Program-made: the position numbers and the translations under genes
Shown: positions 47,531-57,691 of the stretch, piece after piece
Numbering within the stretch: position 1 is the first letter of the stretch
Layout of the letters: every line of letters starts with the position of its first letter
Assembly: GCA_963700425.1 (NCBI GenBank)
Contig: CAVOXO010000001.1
Location: forward strand, 744,001-808,000
Reading direction: 5' to 3'
Origin: CAVOXO01 sp963700425
GTDB taxonomy: Bacteria > Actinomycetota > Acidimicrobiia > Acidimicrobiales > Microtrichaceae
Length of the DNA: 64,000 nucleotides
Notes under the pieces: model-generated
The model's database searches: none
What the model saw: only the letters and a program-made list of their open reading frames with translations
What the model was told of the DNA's origin: nothing

Positions 47531-47976
47531 GGTGAACCCTGCAGTCTCGACGTCGGTGTGCCTCCGATGCGGAGGACGAGTGCACGAGCATAGGGCGCGA
47601 CGCCGATCCGGTGCCACACCGCAGCAATGGTCGTCGCGAAGTTGGTTCTGATGACCTCGGGGTTCCACCGACATCGTGGCGATGGTCCGAGGTCGGCGAG
47701 TGCGCCCACCACAAGTCCGGTGCCGCTGAACGGCGACCGGGTCTGCTGCGCGACGCCGGTGCCTCTCTGTGTCGCGGAAAAGTGCGGAAGGCGAACGCTT
47801 CCGCGACGTATGTCTCGACCGGGGTTGGGCCGAGCACTCCGAGCGCCGGCCGAGACTCGACCGCGGTGGGAACGTCCATCCGAGGGGTGGGAGGCCGTGC
47901 TCCCGACCAGGTTCCCGCGGCCGGTCGCGGAGCGCTCGGAGAGGTCCGCTAGCGTCGCACCGTTGAAAGCAGGACC
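47531..47976. other. 446-nt intergenic region between rpsT and lepA
   Basis: No gene is convincing here. It must hold divergent promoters. A TAGCGT hexamer at 47950-47955 lies 21 nt before the lepA GTG, a possible lepA -10. Hairpins at 47771-47807 are described separately. The rest shows only GC-driven open frames. Confidence 0.5.
47771..47807. promoter_or_regulatory. Competing stem-loops in the rpsT-lepA region
   Basis: GTCGCGGAA (47771-47779) pairs perfectly with TTCCGCGAC (47799-47807). A rival hairpin pairs GCGGAAG (47784-47790) with CTTCCGC (47798-47804). The two are mutually exclusive, as in attenuators. No T-tract is present. Might be part of the leader of either gene. Confidence 0.35.
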
Positions 47977-49765
<1,789 letters not shown>

Positions 49766-49795
49766 GCGGCGCCCGACGGGGCAACGTCCTGGGCG

Positions 49796-49822
49796 CTGGC
49801 ACTCGCGTACACTGAGTGCCAG
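49796..49822. promoter_or_regulatory. CIRCE operator (HrcA binding site)
   Basis: CTGGCACTC and GAGTGCCAG are perfect 9-bp inverted arms separated by exactly 9 nt, matching the CIRCE layout (consensus TTAGCACTC-N9-GAGTGCTAA) at the inner seven positions. The spacer contains TACACT (49808-49813), a -10-like hexamer. The element ends 2 nt before the hrcA ATG, so HrcA would block its own transcription. Confidence 0.9.
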
Positions 49823-49824
49823 CC

Positions 49825-50848
49825 ATGCTCGACGATCGAAAATCCGCCATTCTCCGGGCTGTTGTGCAGACCTACATCGAGACCGCCCAGCCGGTCGGGT
49901 CGACCTCGGTCGCCGAGACGTCGGAGCGTGGGGGTCTCCTCGGCAACGGTTCGCAACGACATGACGGTGCTCGAGACCGAGGGCTATCTGACCCAGCCGC
50001 ACACCTCCGCCGGGCGGGTTCCCACCGAGAAGGGCTACCGCCACTACGTCGACACCACCGGTCCGGCTCCGCTCCAGGCGCCCAAGACCCAGGAGGTGCG
50101 GTCGTTCTTCGCGGACGCCCACGGCGAGCTCGAGTCGATGCTGCAGTCGACGTCGAGGCTGCTGTCCAAGCTCACGTCGACCACCGCGGTGGTCGTGGGC
50201 GAACACGCCGACGTCGCCCGGTTCCTGTCGGTCCAGCTGGTCGGGCATGTCCACGGCCTCGGTGATGGCGGTGGCGGTCCTCAGCTCGGGCGACGTGGTC
50301 AAGGCGACCTTCGATCGGCCCGCCGGCGTCAGACGACGACACCCTGTCCGACGTCTCCTCGGTGATGTCCGCCTCCATGGCCGGTACGAGGGTGTCCGAC
50401 GAGTGGGCGCGAGCCCGGCCGCTTCCGTGGTGCGGAGGCGACGTTGGCTGCTGCGGCGATCTCGGCCCTTCACGAAGGGGTGTCAGACGCCGGCCACAAG
50501 GTGTGGGTCGAGGGTGCCTCCCACATCGCCGACGCCTTCGAGGCCGCCTCCACCCTGCGCCAGGTCCTGGGGCTGCTGGAACAGCAGTTGACCGTGGTGA
50601 GCCTCATCCACGACGTGTTGGATCGCGGCCTCACCGTCGCCATCGGGTCGGAGACCGGCGTGGCTCCGCTCGCGGAGTGTTCGCTCGTCGTCGCGCCGTA
50701 TTCGATCGGGGGCGAGCCCGCCGGCACGATCGGGGTGTTGGGCCCCACCCGCATGAACTATCAGGAGACGTTGGCCGCCGTGACCGTCGTGTCCGCTCGG
50801 CTGTCGCACCTCCTCACCGAGGGGCCGGACGTGGAGGGAAAGGGCTGA
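49825..50848 (+). CDS. hrcA: Heat-inducible repressor HrcA (four indels)
   Basis: About 339 residues after repair, the family length. The winged-helix N-terminus is LDDRKSAILRAVVQTYIETA with GVSSATVRNDMTVLE as recognition helix. The GAF-like ligand domain and dimer interface follow, ending IGVLGPTRMNYQETLAAVTVVSARL. Four extra bases (near 49935, 50245, 50328 and 50415) shift the frame in turn. It represses class I heat-shock genes through CIRCE, which precedes it. dnaJ follows 1 nt later. The density of breaks here is unusual. Confidence 0.85.
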
Positions 50849-50849
50849 C

Positions 50850-51970
50850 GTGAGTACCGACTACTACGCGCTGCTGGAGGTCTCGCCCCAGGCCACCCAG
50901 GACGAGATCAAACGGTCGTTCCGCGTACTGGCCCGGCGCTACCATCCCGACGCCAACCCCGACGACGCCGAGGCCGAGGCCCGGTTCAAGGAGCTGGCCC
51001 GCGCGTACGAGACCCTGTCGGACCCCGAGCGGCGTGCCCGCTACGACCGTTTCGGCCCCGATGAGTCCATCAACATGGGCGACCCCTTCGGCACCGGGGG
51101 CATGGGTGGTCTGGGCGACCTCTTCGACGCCTTCTTCTCCGGCGGCGGATTCGGAGCCGGCCGACGCGGTCCCACCGGCCCGCCCCGAGGTCCCGATCTC
51201 GAGGTGGTGGCCGACCTGAGCTTCGAGGAGGCGGTGTTCGGAGCCGAGACCGAGGTGACCGTGCGCACCGCGGTCGGCTGTGACGAGTGCGAGGGCAGCG
51301 GCGCCGCCAACGGGTCGGAGCGCGGTCACCTGCCCCGACTGCGACGGCGCCGGCGAGGTCCGCACGGTTCGCCAGTCGATGCTCGGCCAGATCGTCTCGA
51401 CCGCTGCGTGTCGGCGGTGCAGCGGTCAGGGGCAGATCGTCGAGGACCCGTGCCCGGCCTGCCGCGGCGACGGCCGCGTCGTCACCGACAAGAGCTACAA
51501 CGTCGACGTGCCGGCCGGGGTCGACACCGGGATCGACGCTGCGTCTCACCGGGCGGGGAGCGGTCGGGACCCGTGGCGGCCCGGCCGGCGACCTGTACGT
51601 GAAGGTCAAGGTCCAGCCCCATGATCGGTTCGCCCGGCACGGTTTCGACCTGTTGTGCGACCTGCCGATCACCATGGCGCAGGCCGCTCTCGGCCATCAC
51701 GAGAGCTTCGAGACGCTCGACGGACCCGAGGATCTCGTCATCCCCAGGGGCACCCAGTCGGGCCGGGTGTTCCGCCTGCGCGGTCGAGGAGTGCCCCACC
51801 TCGAGGGCCGCGGCCGGGGTGATCTGAACGTGAAGGTCATCGTGATGACTCCGACCGACGTCACCGACGAACAGGCCGAGCTGCTCGAGCAGTTCGCGGA
51901 GCTTCGCAACGAGGAGATACGCCCCACCGACGAGGGGTTGTTGTCGCGGATTCGCAGCGCCTTCAAGTGA
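50850..51970 (+). CDS. dnaJ: Chaperone DnaJ (two indels)
   Basis: About 372 residues. J domain DYYALLEVSPQATQDEIKRS with HPD (RRYHPDANPD), then a glycine/phenylalanine region (GGGFGAGRRGP), a cysteine-rich zinc domain (CDECEGSGA, CPDCDGAGEV, CRRCSGQGQ, CPACRGDGRV), and the C-terminal substrate domains. Extra bases near 51319 and 51529-51531 break the frame in the zinc domain. Stimulates DnaK. With hrcA it forms a heat-shock operon. Confidence 0.93.
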
Positions 51971-52067
51971 CCGGGCCGCTCACGCGGCCGGCACCCGGCG
52001 ACGATCGACCCCGCCGCCTGAAGGGTGCCCCGGGTGAACGGCGCGACCGAGTGACGGGCGCCGGCAC

Positions 52068-52777
52068 GTGAACGGGTCGATTCCGCGCGGCGGCGGACCG
52101 TTTGTTCTCGTGGCCGATGTCACTCATCCCGAGCTGACCGAGTCGGACCGTCATCACCTCGAACGGGTGGTGCGACTCACGCCCGGTGACCCACTCGTCG
52201 TCGGTGACGGCGCCGGCTCGTGGAGACCCGCTCGTCTGGGGCGCCACGGCGACGTCGAAGCGACCGAACCGCCGGTGAGGGAGCCGCCGTCCGCCCGCCG
52301 CCTCGGCGTGGGTTTCGTGGTGGCCAAGGGGCAGCGCCCCGAGATGGTGGTCCAGAAGCTCACCGAGGCCGGTATCGACGACATCGCTCCCCTTCGGTCG
52401 GCTCGTTCGGTCGTGCGGTGGGAGGGGTCGCGGGCCGAGCGCCACCACGAGCGGCTGACCCGGGTGGCGCGGGAAGCCACTGCGCAGTGTCGACGGCCCT
52501 GGTTGCCGGTCGTCCATCGATTGCAGTCGATCGAGGACGTCGTCACCGGCGAATCCGGGCAGCGCGGGGGTCGATGGCGTTCGCCGAGCCGGGTGGCGCC
52601 CCGGTCACCGGTTCGTTGGACTGGGTTCTGGTCGGCCCCGAGGGTGGGTGGACTCCGGCCGAGCTCGACCTGGCGGAGGCGACGGTGGATCTCGGCCCTC
52701 ACGTCTACCGGGCCGAGACGGCGGCGATCGCCGCCGGCGTGCTGATGGCGGCACTTCGGTCCGGCACCATCGCCTGA
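52068..52777 (+). CDS. rsmE: 16S rRNA (uracil-1498-N3)-methyltransferase (one indel)
   Basis: About 236 residues. SPOUT-type methyltransferase: HHLERVVRLTPGDPLVVGDGAG at the N-terminal PUA-like domain (in two blocks), GQRPEMVVQKLTEAGIDDI, then the knotted core LVGPEGGWTPAELDLAEA and LGPHVYRAETAAIAAGVLM. Missing one G in the run at 52566-52570 breaks the frame before the knot. rsmE often follows dnaJ in bacteria, as here. GTG start at 52068. Confidence 0.92.
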
Positions 52778-52827
52778 TCATCATCCGACCGTCGGCGTGG
52801 GCTCGTCGGTGGGAGTCGAATTCACTA

Positions 52828-52866
52828 TTGGCAGCCGACGGACCGTGACGTACCATCCGATGTCAC
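52828..52866 (+). promoter_or_regulatory. Promoter with overlapping BldD-box-like inverted repeat
   Basis: TTGGCA (52828-52833) and TACCAT (52851-52856) are spaced by 17 nt, a good -35/-10 pair. GTGAC (52845-52849) and GTCAC (52862-52866) form an inverted repeat flanking the -10, fitting the BldD-type TNAC-N-GTNA half sites. It suggests that the regulator downstream represses its own gene. Confidence 0.55.
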
Positions 52867-52938
52867 GCTGTGTGGCGCACGGGTCACGGAGCGAACACGG
52901 ACGGGACACGACCCGTCCGGCGACAGGGGACATCCGCG

Positions 52939-53499
52939 GTGTCATTCGACGAGAGCGATCCGAAGTTCAGGGAGGAATACGGCCGCAAGGTCGGTGAGCG
53001 CCTGCGCGGCATCCGACGTCAGAAGCGGCTGTCGCTCCAAGAAGTCGAGGCGGCGTCGGATCTGGAGTTCAAGGCATCGGTTCTCGGTGCCTACGAGCGG
53101 GGAGAGCGGGCCATCTCGGTTCCCCGACTCCAGCGGCTCGCCCAGTTCTACCGGGTGCCCGTGGATCAGCTGCTGCCTGCGGGCGACGACGAGCCCGATG
53201 AGGACGACGGCGGGCATCGCCGCAGCGATGGGGAGCCGGCGGTCAAGCTCGATCTGACCCGCCTCGAGAGCTACCAGGGCCCCGAAGCCCCGACGCTCAG
53301 CCGCTATGTGCGCATGATCCAGGTGCAGCGTCAGGACTTCAACGGCCGGGTGCTGACCATTCGCCGTGACGACATGAGGGCGCTCGCCGCGATTCTCGGC
53401 GTGTCGGAGGACCAGGCCGACCACCGTATGGAGGAACTCGGGCTGAAGCTCGGTTCACCGATGAGTCACGCGACCGCGGCGCCCGCCGCGGATTCCTGA
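52939..53499 (+). CDS. bldD: BldD-like XRE-family transcription regulator
   Basis: 186 residues from the GTG, which has AGGGGA 8 nt upstream. The N-terminal HTH is KVGERLRGIRRQKRLSLQEV with VLGAYERGERAISVPRL. The C-terminal domain has RYVRMIQVQRQDFNGRV leading into LTIRRDDMRALAAILG: this carries the RxD-X8-RxxD cyclic di-GMP signature of BldD (RQD, eight residues, RRDD). In Streptomyces, c-di-GMP-bound BldD dimers repress developmental genes. Targets here are unknown; the nearby Tad operon is a candidate. Confidence 0.85.
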   Translation: MSFDESDPKFREEYGRKVGERLRGIRRQKRLSLQEVEAASDLEFKASVLGAYERGERAISVPRLQRLAQFYRVPVDQLLPAGDDEPDEDDGGHRRSDGEPAVKLDLTRLESYQGPEAPTLSRYVRMIQVQRQDFNGRVLTIRRDDMRALAAILGVSEDQADHRMEELGLKLGSPMSHATAAPAADS

Positions 53500-53524
53500 C
53501 CGACCCGACTCGGGGATCCGACGG

Positions 53525-53566
53525 TTTCCGGCTTGCGGCTCCCGGCTTGCGACTCCCGGCTTCCGG
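53525..53566. repeat. Three tandem 14-bp units
   Basis: TTTCCGGCTTGCGG, CTCCCGGCTTGCGA and CTCCCGGCTTCCGG occur end to end between the convergent bldD-like and pseudokinase genes. No role is evident; it could be a degenerate terminator region. Confidence 0.5.
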
Positions 53567-53609
53567 CTGCCGCAGCTGTGCGTGTGGGTCGGCGTCGGCC
53601 GGCACGTCG

Positions 53610-55235
53610 TCAGGTCGGCGGTAGGTCGATGACCTGACCCTTGAAGAGCAGATCGGGGTTGTCCGGATCTGCGAGGTTCGCCCTGTTGAGATCCACGACC
53701 GCGCGCCAATAGGGGTCGATCTCGGCTGTCGTCGGCGGTCGGCCCAGTCCCTGTTGCAGGACCGCTTCCGCGATGCCCCACAGATGGTCCCCGGCCTCCA
53801 CCGTGACGGTGGCGGTTCCCGTGGCGGTTCCCGCGCCCGTTGCCCCCCGATCGTCAGCGCCCGCCTCGAACCCGGGACTCTCGTCGTCGTGGTTCCCGGC
53901 CGGGACGAGCGGAAGGTCCGACAGTGGATCCGACGTCGCAGCCGTCGTGGTCGGCGGAGGAGCCGTGCTCGGCGTCGGCTGGATGGACGGCGCGGTCGTT
54001 GTCGGTGCGGTGGTGCCGATCGTCTCGTCGGCGACCGCACTGGTGGTCGAAGGAGCGGGGACGGTCTCGTGTTCCGGGGCCGCATCGATGGACACCTCGG
54101 CGCCCGGTTCGCTCGGACGATGTGCCGGGCCCGATGTCGGCACCAGGGCGCCGATGATCCCGGCGCCGGCCACTCCGATCGCCACCCGTCGCAGAGTGCG
54201 CGGCGCGGCCGCGTGGGCCATGCGGGCCAGACGTGCCGAGCCGGTCCGTTCCGCCACGGAGGCGAGAACGCCCACCACGATGAGGTGAACCGACGCCGCC
54301 ACCGCCACGAGGCGGAGGATCCCGATCGACAGCTCCAGCGCATCACGTGATCCACCGACGTCTCCGATCGACCGTGCACCCATCGTCCACAGTCCGACCA
54401 GCGCAGCCGCACCGATGAGGGCCGACGGCACCGCCCAACTGCTGTCGTCGACCTCGTCTGTGGCCTGCATGACTCGTGGGGCCGATCCCGCACGGGTTGT
54501 CGCCGGGCGTCGCGCCGGTCGAACGCGTGCGAGCCGTTTCGGTCGAGGGTCCCGGGGGGTCGCCGGTCCGCCGCGCAGCCGTGGTCGGTGAGGGCCGTCG
54601 GCACTGAGCTGCTGGCGGGCGCGGCCTGCCGTCGCTGCGGTGGGGTCATCGCGGAGTCGAGACGCGACGGCGGTGAGGCGTTCGGCCTGCCGTCGGTCAG
54701 ACCGACTGAGGTCGTTCGGCAGGAGGAAGGTCAGGTGAGCGATGGTCGCCCCGATGGCAGCGAGGTCGTCGCGAACGTCCACGGCGTGCTGCGTGCCGCC
54801 CCTATCGGACGACGTCGCGTCGCCGAACGAAATGAGGGTGAGGCGGCCCGAGGGCCCCGCCATGATGTGGTCGGCGCCGATCGATCCGTGAGTCACACCG
54901 GAGTCGTGCAGTTCCTCGACGATGGTGAGCAGGTCGACCGCCACCTCCGCCACAGCTGCGGGAGTGCGAGGTGGGGAGTCCGACAGCGTGTGACGCCCCG
55001 CGACGGCAAGGAGAAGCTCGACGTTCTCGGTTGTCTCCCTCATCCCCACGAACTCCACCACATTGGGGTGGCTCGTCGAGGAGAGAACCGCAGCCTCGTG
55101 GCGCAGGCGGCGCACATCTGCGGCATCGTCGGCACGTGCCTGCTTCACGGCGAGCAGGCGGCCCTCGATCACTTCGATGAAGACCCGTCGATGGGGCCCG
55201 CCGTTCCCGGTCTGGTCGTCGGATTGACCGTTCAT
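53610..55235 (-). CDS. Pseudokinase-membrane-LysM protein at the end of the Tad operon
   Basis: 541 residues. The N-terminal protein kinase fold keeps the ATP lysine region (LLAVKQA) and the helix glutamate (RLRHEAAVL). The catalytic loop reads VTHGSIGADHIM in place of HRDxxxxN, and ISFGDA in place of DFG, so the catalytic and metal aspartates are gone. An arginine-rich linker, three hydrophobic segments (about 250-390), a Thr/Pro linker, and a C-terminal LysM-like domain (VTVEAGDHLWGIAEAVLQ) follow. It overlaps tadG-like by 4 nt, so it belongs to the pilus operon. Probably a scaffold linking a cytoplasmic signal to cell wall. Confidence 0.7.
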   Translation of the reverse strand: MNGQSDDQTGNGGPHRRVFIEVIEGRLLAVKQARADDAADVRRLRHEAAVLSSTSHPNVVEFVGMRETTENVELLLAVAGRHTLSDSPPRTPAAVAEVAVDLLTIVEELHDSGVTHGSIGADHIMAGPSGRLTLISFGDATSSDRGGTQHAVDVRDDLAAIGATIAHLTFLLPNDLSRSDRRQAERLTAVASRLRDDPTAATAGRARQQLSADGPHRPRLRGGPATPRDPRPKRLARVRPARRPATTRAGSAPRVMQATDEVDDSSWAVPSALIGAAALVGLWTMGARSIGDVGGSRDALELSIGILRLVAVAASVHLIVVGVLASVAERTGSARLARMAHAAAPRTLRRVAIGVAGAGIIGALVPTSGPAHRPSEPGAEVSIDAAPEHETVPAPSTTSAVADETIGTTAPTTTAPSIQPTPSTAPPPTTTAATSDPLSDLPLVPAGNHDDESPGFEAGADDRGATGAGTATGTATVTVEAGDHLWGIAEAVLQQGLGRPPTTAEIDPYWRAVVDLNRANLADPDNPDLLFKGQVIDLPPT

Positions 55236-55669
55236 CGTCCGATCACCTCTCCGATCACCTCGACGGTGATCGTCTCGTGTGGAGGGGCGCCCGGGATGGC
55301 GGCGGCGAAGAGGTGCTCGACCCGCACCGTCACCGTCACCACGATGGTGGCGGGGCGCGGCCCGAGGGCCACACGAGGCGCTCCCACCAGCTCACCGGGT
55401 AGGTGCTGGGCGCGCATCTCTCCGTGAACGACCTCGCGGGCGCGACGGAGGTCGATGACGCCGAAGTCCCCTCGGCGTACCGCGGCTGTGTCGAGCATGG
55501 CCGCGCCGTCGTCGGCGGACTGCGACGCGGCGCGGAGAACCTCGCGTCGTGCCAGGTGAATCGCCGAGAGGTCGACCGCGATGGCGGCAAGAACGACGAT
55601 CACCAGGAAGGCGGCGGGATAGAGGAGGAGGGTCGTTCCTCGCTCGTCGTGACGTGAACGTTCATCCAT
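55232..55669 (-). CDS. TadG-like pilus-associated protein
   Basis: 145 residues. Begins DERGTTLLLYPAAFLVIVVL: a short N-tail and one hydrophobic helix, with the helix-adjacent AARREVLRAASQSADDGAAM typical of TadE/TadG (Rv3657-like) secretory proteins. Overlaps the upstream pseudopilin-like gene by 8 nt and the downstream pseudokinase by 4 nt. Likely a minor pseudopilin or a stop-transfer envelope protein of the Flp pilus. Confidence 0.65.
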   Translation of the reverse strand: MDERSRHDERGTTLLLYPAAFLVIVVLAAIAVDLSAIHLARREVLRAASQSADDGAAMLDTAAVRRGDFGVIDLRRAREVVHGEMRAQHLPGELVGAPRVALGPRPATIVVTVTVRVEHLFAAAIPGAPPHETITVEVIGEVIGR

Positions 55670-56138
55670 CGCAGAGCGTCCCCTCGAGAGAGCCGGGCGT
55701 GGCTGCGTCCATCGTCGAATACGGCTGGACGAGTTCGCTCTGGGTGGAGCTGACCGTCGTGTCGCCGATTCCATCGGCGAACGGAAGGTGGATCGCGGGT
55801 ATCACCACGCTGACCCGAACCGACGCGGCCCGGCACGGACCGAATCGCTCGGTGGGCGGATCGATGCTGAGCGCCGCGGTCGATCGTCCGTGGCCGGTGA
55901 GCGTCGACGTCGCCGCAACGGTCCCCGCGTCGCGTCCGGCTGCTGCGGAGGGAGCGGAGGTGTAGGCGCGCAGGTAGTCCCTTGCGGCTGCGTCGACAGC
56001 CGCTCTGGCGTCGACCACCGTCCACAGGTTCAGAGCGAGCAGCATTCCCCCCACGAGGACGAGAACCCCGAAGGGAAGGGCCTCGAATCCGGCCTGGCCC
56101 CGCTCGGACCCTGGGGTGCTTCGCCGCATGGCGGTCAT
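55662..56138 (-). CDS. TadE/TadF-like minor pseudopilin
   Basis: 158 residues. N-terminus SERGQAGFEALPFGVLVLVGGM resembles the TadE/F class with a G-(x)-E motif next to the hydrophobic helix. After the helix come AARDYLRAYTSAPS and a beta-rich periplasmic tail with two cysteines. It overlaps the preceding tadE-like gene as ATGA. Acts in assembly of Flp pili at the outer face of the membrane. Confidence 0.65.
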   Translation of the reverse strand: MTAMRRSTPGSERGQAGFEALPFGVLVLVGGMLLALNLWTVVDARAAVDAAARDYLRAYTSAPSAAAGRDAGTVAATSTLTGHGRSTAALSIDPPTERFGPCRAASVRVSVVIPAIHLPFADGIGDTTVSSTQSELVQPYSTMDAATPGSLEGTLCDG

Positions 56139-56552
56139 CGGTCGACGGGCTCCCGGGCCACGACGATGCGTCGCCGCACCCCGTCAGGGTCGAAGAAGCG
56201 AGCCAATCCGGGTGGGAACAGCGAGAGCTGGGGTGCTCGAATGTCCAGGACCACCCGCTCGGGGGTCACCTCGGTGAACGTCATGTCGACCTCGTCGCCG
56301 AAACCGCCGAGAGCCTGGCGGGCACGCTCGGTCGACAGACGGGTCGCGGCGTCGATGTCGGAGGTCGGGTACGCCGCTCGTGGCCACGTCGTTGGCCGCG
56401 TCGTAGGCCACCGCGTCGACGCTCGAGATCACCCACAGGTTCAACAGAACGTGGGCCGACGACATCAACAGGATGAGGAAGACCGAGACGCCGAACGTCA
56501 TGGAGAGCACGCCACTACCTCGCTCGTCCCGGCCCCGGGACGCGGCCGTCAC
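56135..56552 (-). CDS. TadE-like pseudopilin (one indel)
   Basis: About 138 residues. GTG start overlapping the flp stop. DERGSGVLSMTFGVSVFLILLM is a pseudopilin-type helix, followed by VISSVDAVAYDAANDVATS. An extra base near 56380 breaks the frame; the intended sequence continues YPTSDIDAATRLSTERARQA and ends FDPDGVRRRIVVAREPVDR. Overlaps the next gene as ATGA. Confidence 0.65.
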
Positions 56553-56749
56553 TGCCCGATGAGCTCGACCTGTTCGCGGGTCGAGTCCGCCGCGTCGTTG
56601 AAGATCGCCTGGAACCCGGCCCACATGGCCACCCCGAGGAAGGCGATGATCAGCACGGCGATGGCCGTGGAGATCACGCCCTCGCCGCGCTCGCCGCGAC
56701 GATGAGGTCGCCCGGTCCGATCGGGTGGGCTGATGAGTTGGGTGTTCAT
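56549..56749 (-). CDS. flp: Flp-type pilin candidate
   Basis: 66 residues. The leader is basic (PPDRTGRPHRRGERG), then a G-EGVISTAIAVLIIAFLG helix with a glutamate just after the cleavable glycine, and an amphipathic tail (QAIFNDAADSTREQVELIGQ). This fits the class III leader of Flp/Tad pilins (G followed by E in the first residues), though the E-Y pair is not canonical. Has AGGGAGAG ribosome site. Likely the major pilin of the operon. Processing would need a TadV-type peptidase not found here. Confidence 0.65.
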   Translation of the reverse strand: MNTQLISPPDRTGRPHRRGERGEGVISTAIAVLIIAFLGVAMWAGFQAIFNDAADSTREQVELIGQ

Positions 56750-56783
56750 TGGTCTCTCCCTGAATGTGATGACGTGACCGGTG

Positions 56784-57691
56784 TCAGCCGCCGGTGAGCT
56801 TTCCCATGGCGTCGATGAAGGGAACCGCCATGAAGATGACGCCGGGAAGCAGGGTGGCGACCGTCACCGGTATCCACACCTGCTGTCCCCGCTTCTCGAT
56901 GAGTTCGAGCTGTTGTCGGTGGACCTCGCGGCGAACTGCGCGCGCCTCCGACGAGATGAGTGCACCGAGGTCGTTGGCCTCCCAGTTCAGGCTGAGTACG
57001 CCCACCAATCGATCGAGGGCGGGGACTCCCGCGTACTCGGCGAGTTCGCGCAGAGCCTCCATCTCCGACAGGCCCTGACGAACGCGGGCCGTGACGCCGG
57101 AGAACTCCGCGGCGCAGAGCCCCCGTCCCCTCACGCCGAGACGAGCGACGGCGGAACCCAGCGAGTAGCCCGAGCTGAGGAGCATCCCCAGCTGTTCGAT
57201 CACGACGGGCAGCTCGAGAGTCAGCTGCTCCTGCCAGAGCTCCGAGGCGTTGAGGACGCGCTGTTCCATGACCAGGAACGCCAGGGCGGCGCGGTGACGA
57301 GTCCGACGAGGGCGAAGGCCGGCGAGAGGCTCACGAACCATGCGATCGATGCGACGGTCCCGAATGCTGCGAGCGCAACCGCTCCCTGCTGCACGCGGAA
57401 TCCGTTGGCGTCAACGGCCGAACCGGCGCGACGGAGGCGAACCCCGATGTCGTCGTTGACGCCGAGGGTGCGGGCGACCCGCTCGCCCATCTGGCCGAGC
57501 ATCGGAGTGACGACCTCGCGGATCGAGGAACCGGACAGGAATCCTCCGGCGGACGGCTCGGCGAGACCGCCCGGTGAATAGGGCCGGAGTCGATCCACGA
57601 GCGCAGGGGATCGGAACCAACGCACTCTCGACAGGATGAGGGTCGATCCGATCCACCCCGACACGAACGCCACGAGGAGCTCCCTGGTCAT
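56784..57691 (-). CDS. tadC: TadC-like pilus assembly membrane protein (one indel)
   Basis: About 302 residues. TadC/GspF family: N-terminal helix LLVAFVSGWIGSTLIL, then GDD-like VNDDIGVRLRRAG, hydrophobic segments ALAAFGTVASIAWFVSLS, the conserved cytoplasmic domain (LPVVIEQLGMLLSSGYSLGSAV) and a C-terminal helix. A base is missing near 57297, which breaks the frame at the end of the central membrane helix. Forms the inner-membrane platform with TadB. Overlaps tadB by 4 nt. Confidence 0.8.
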
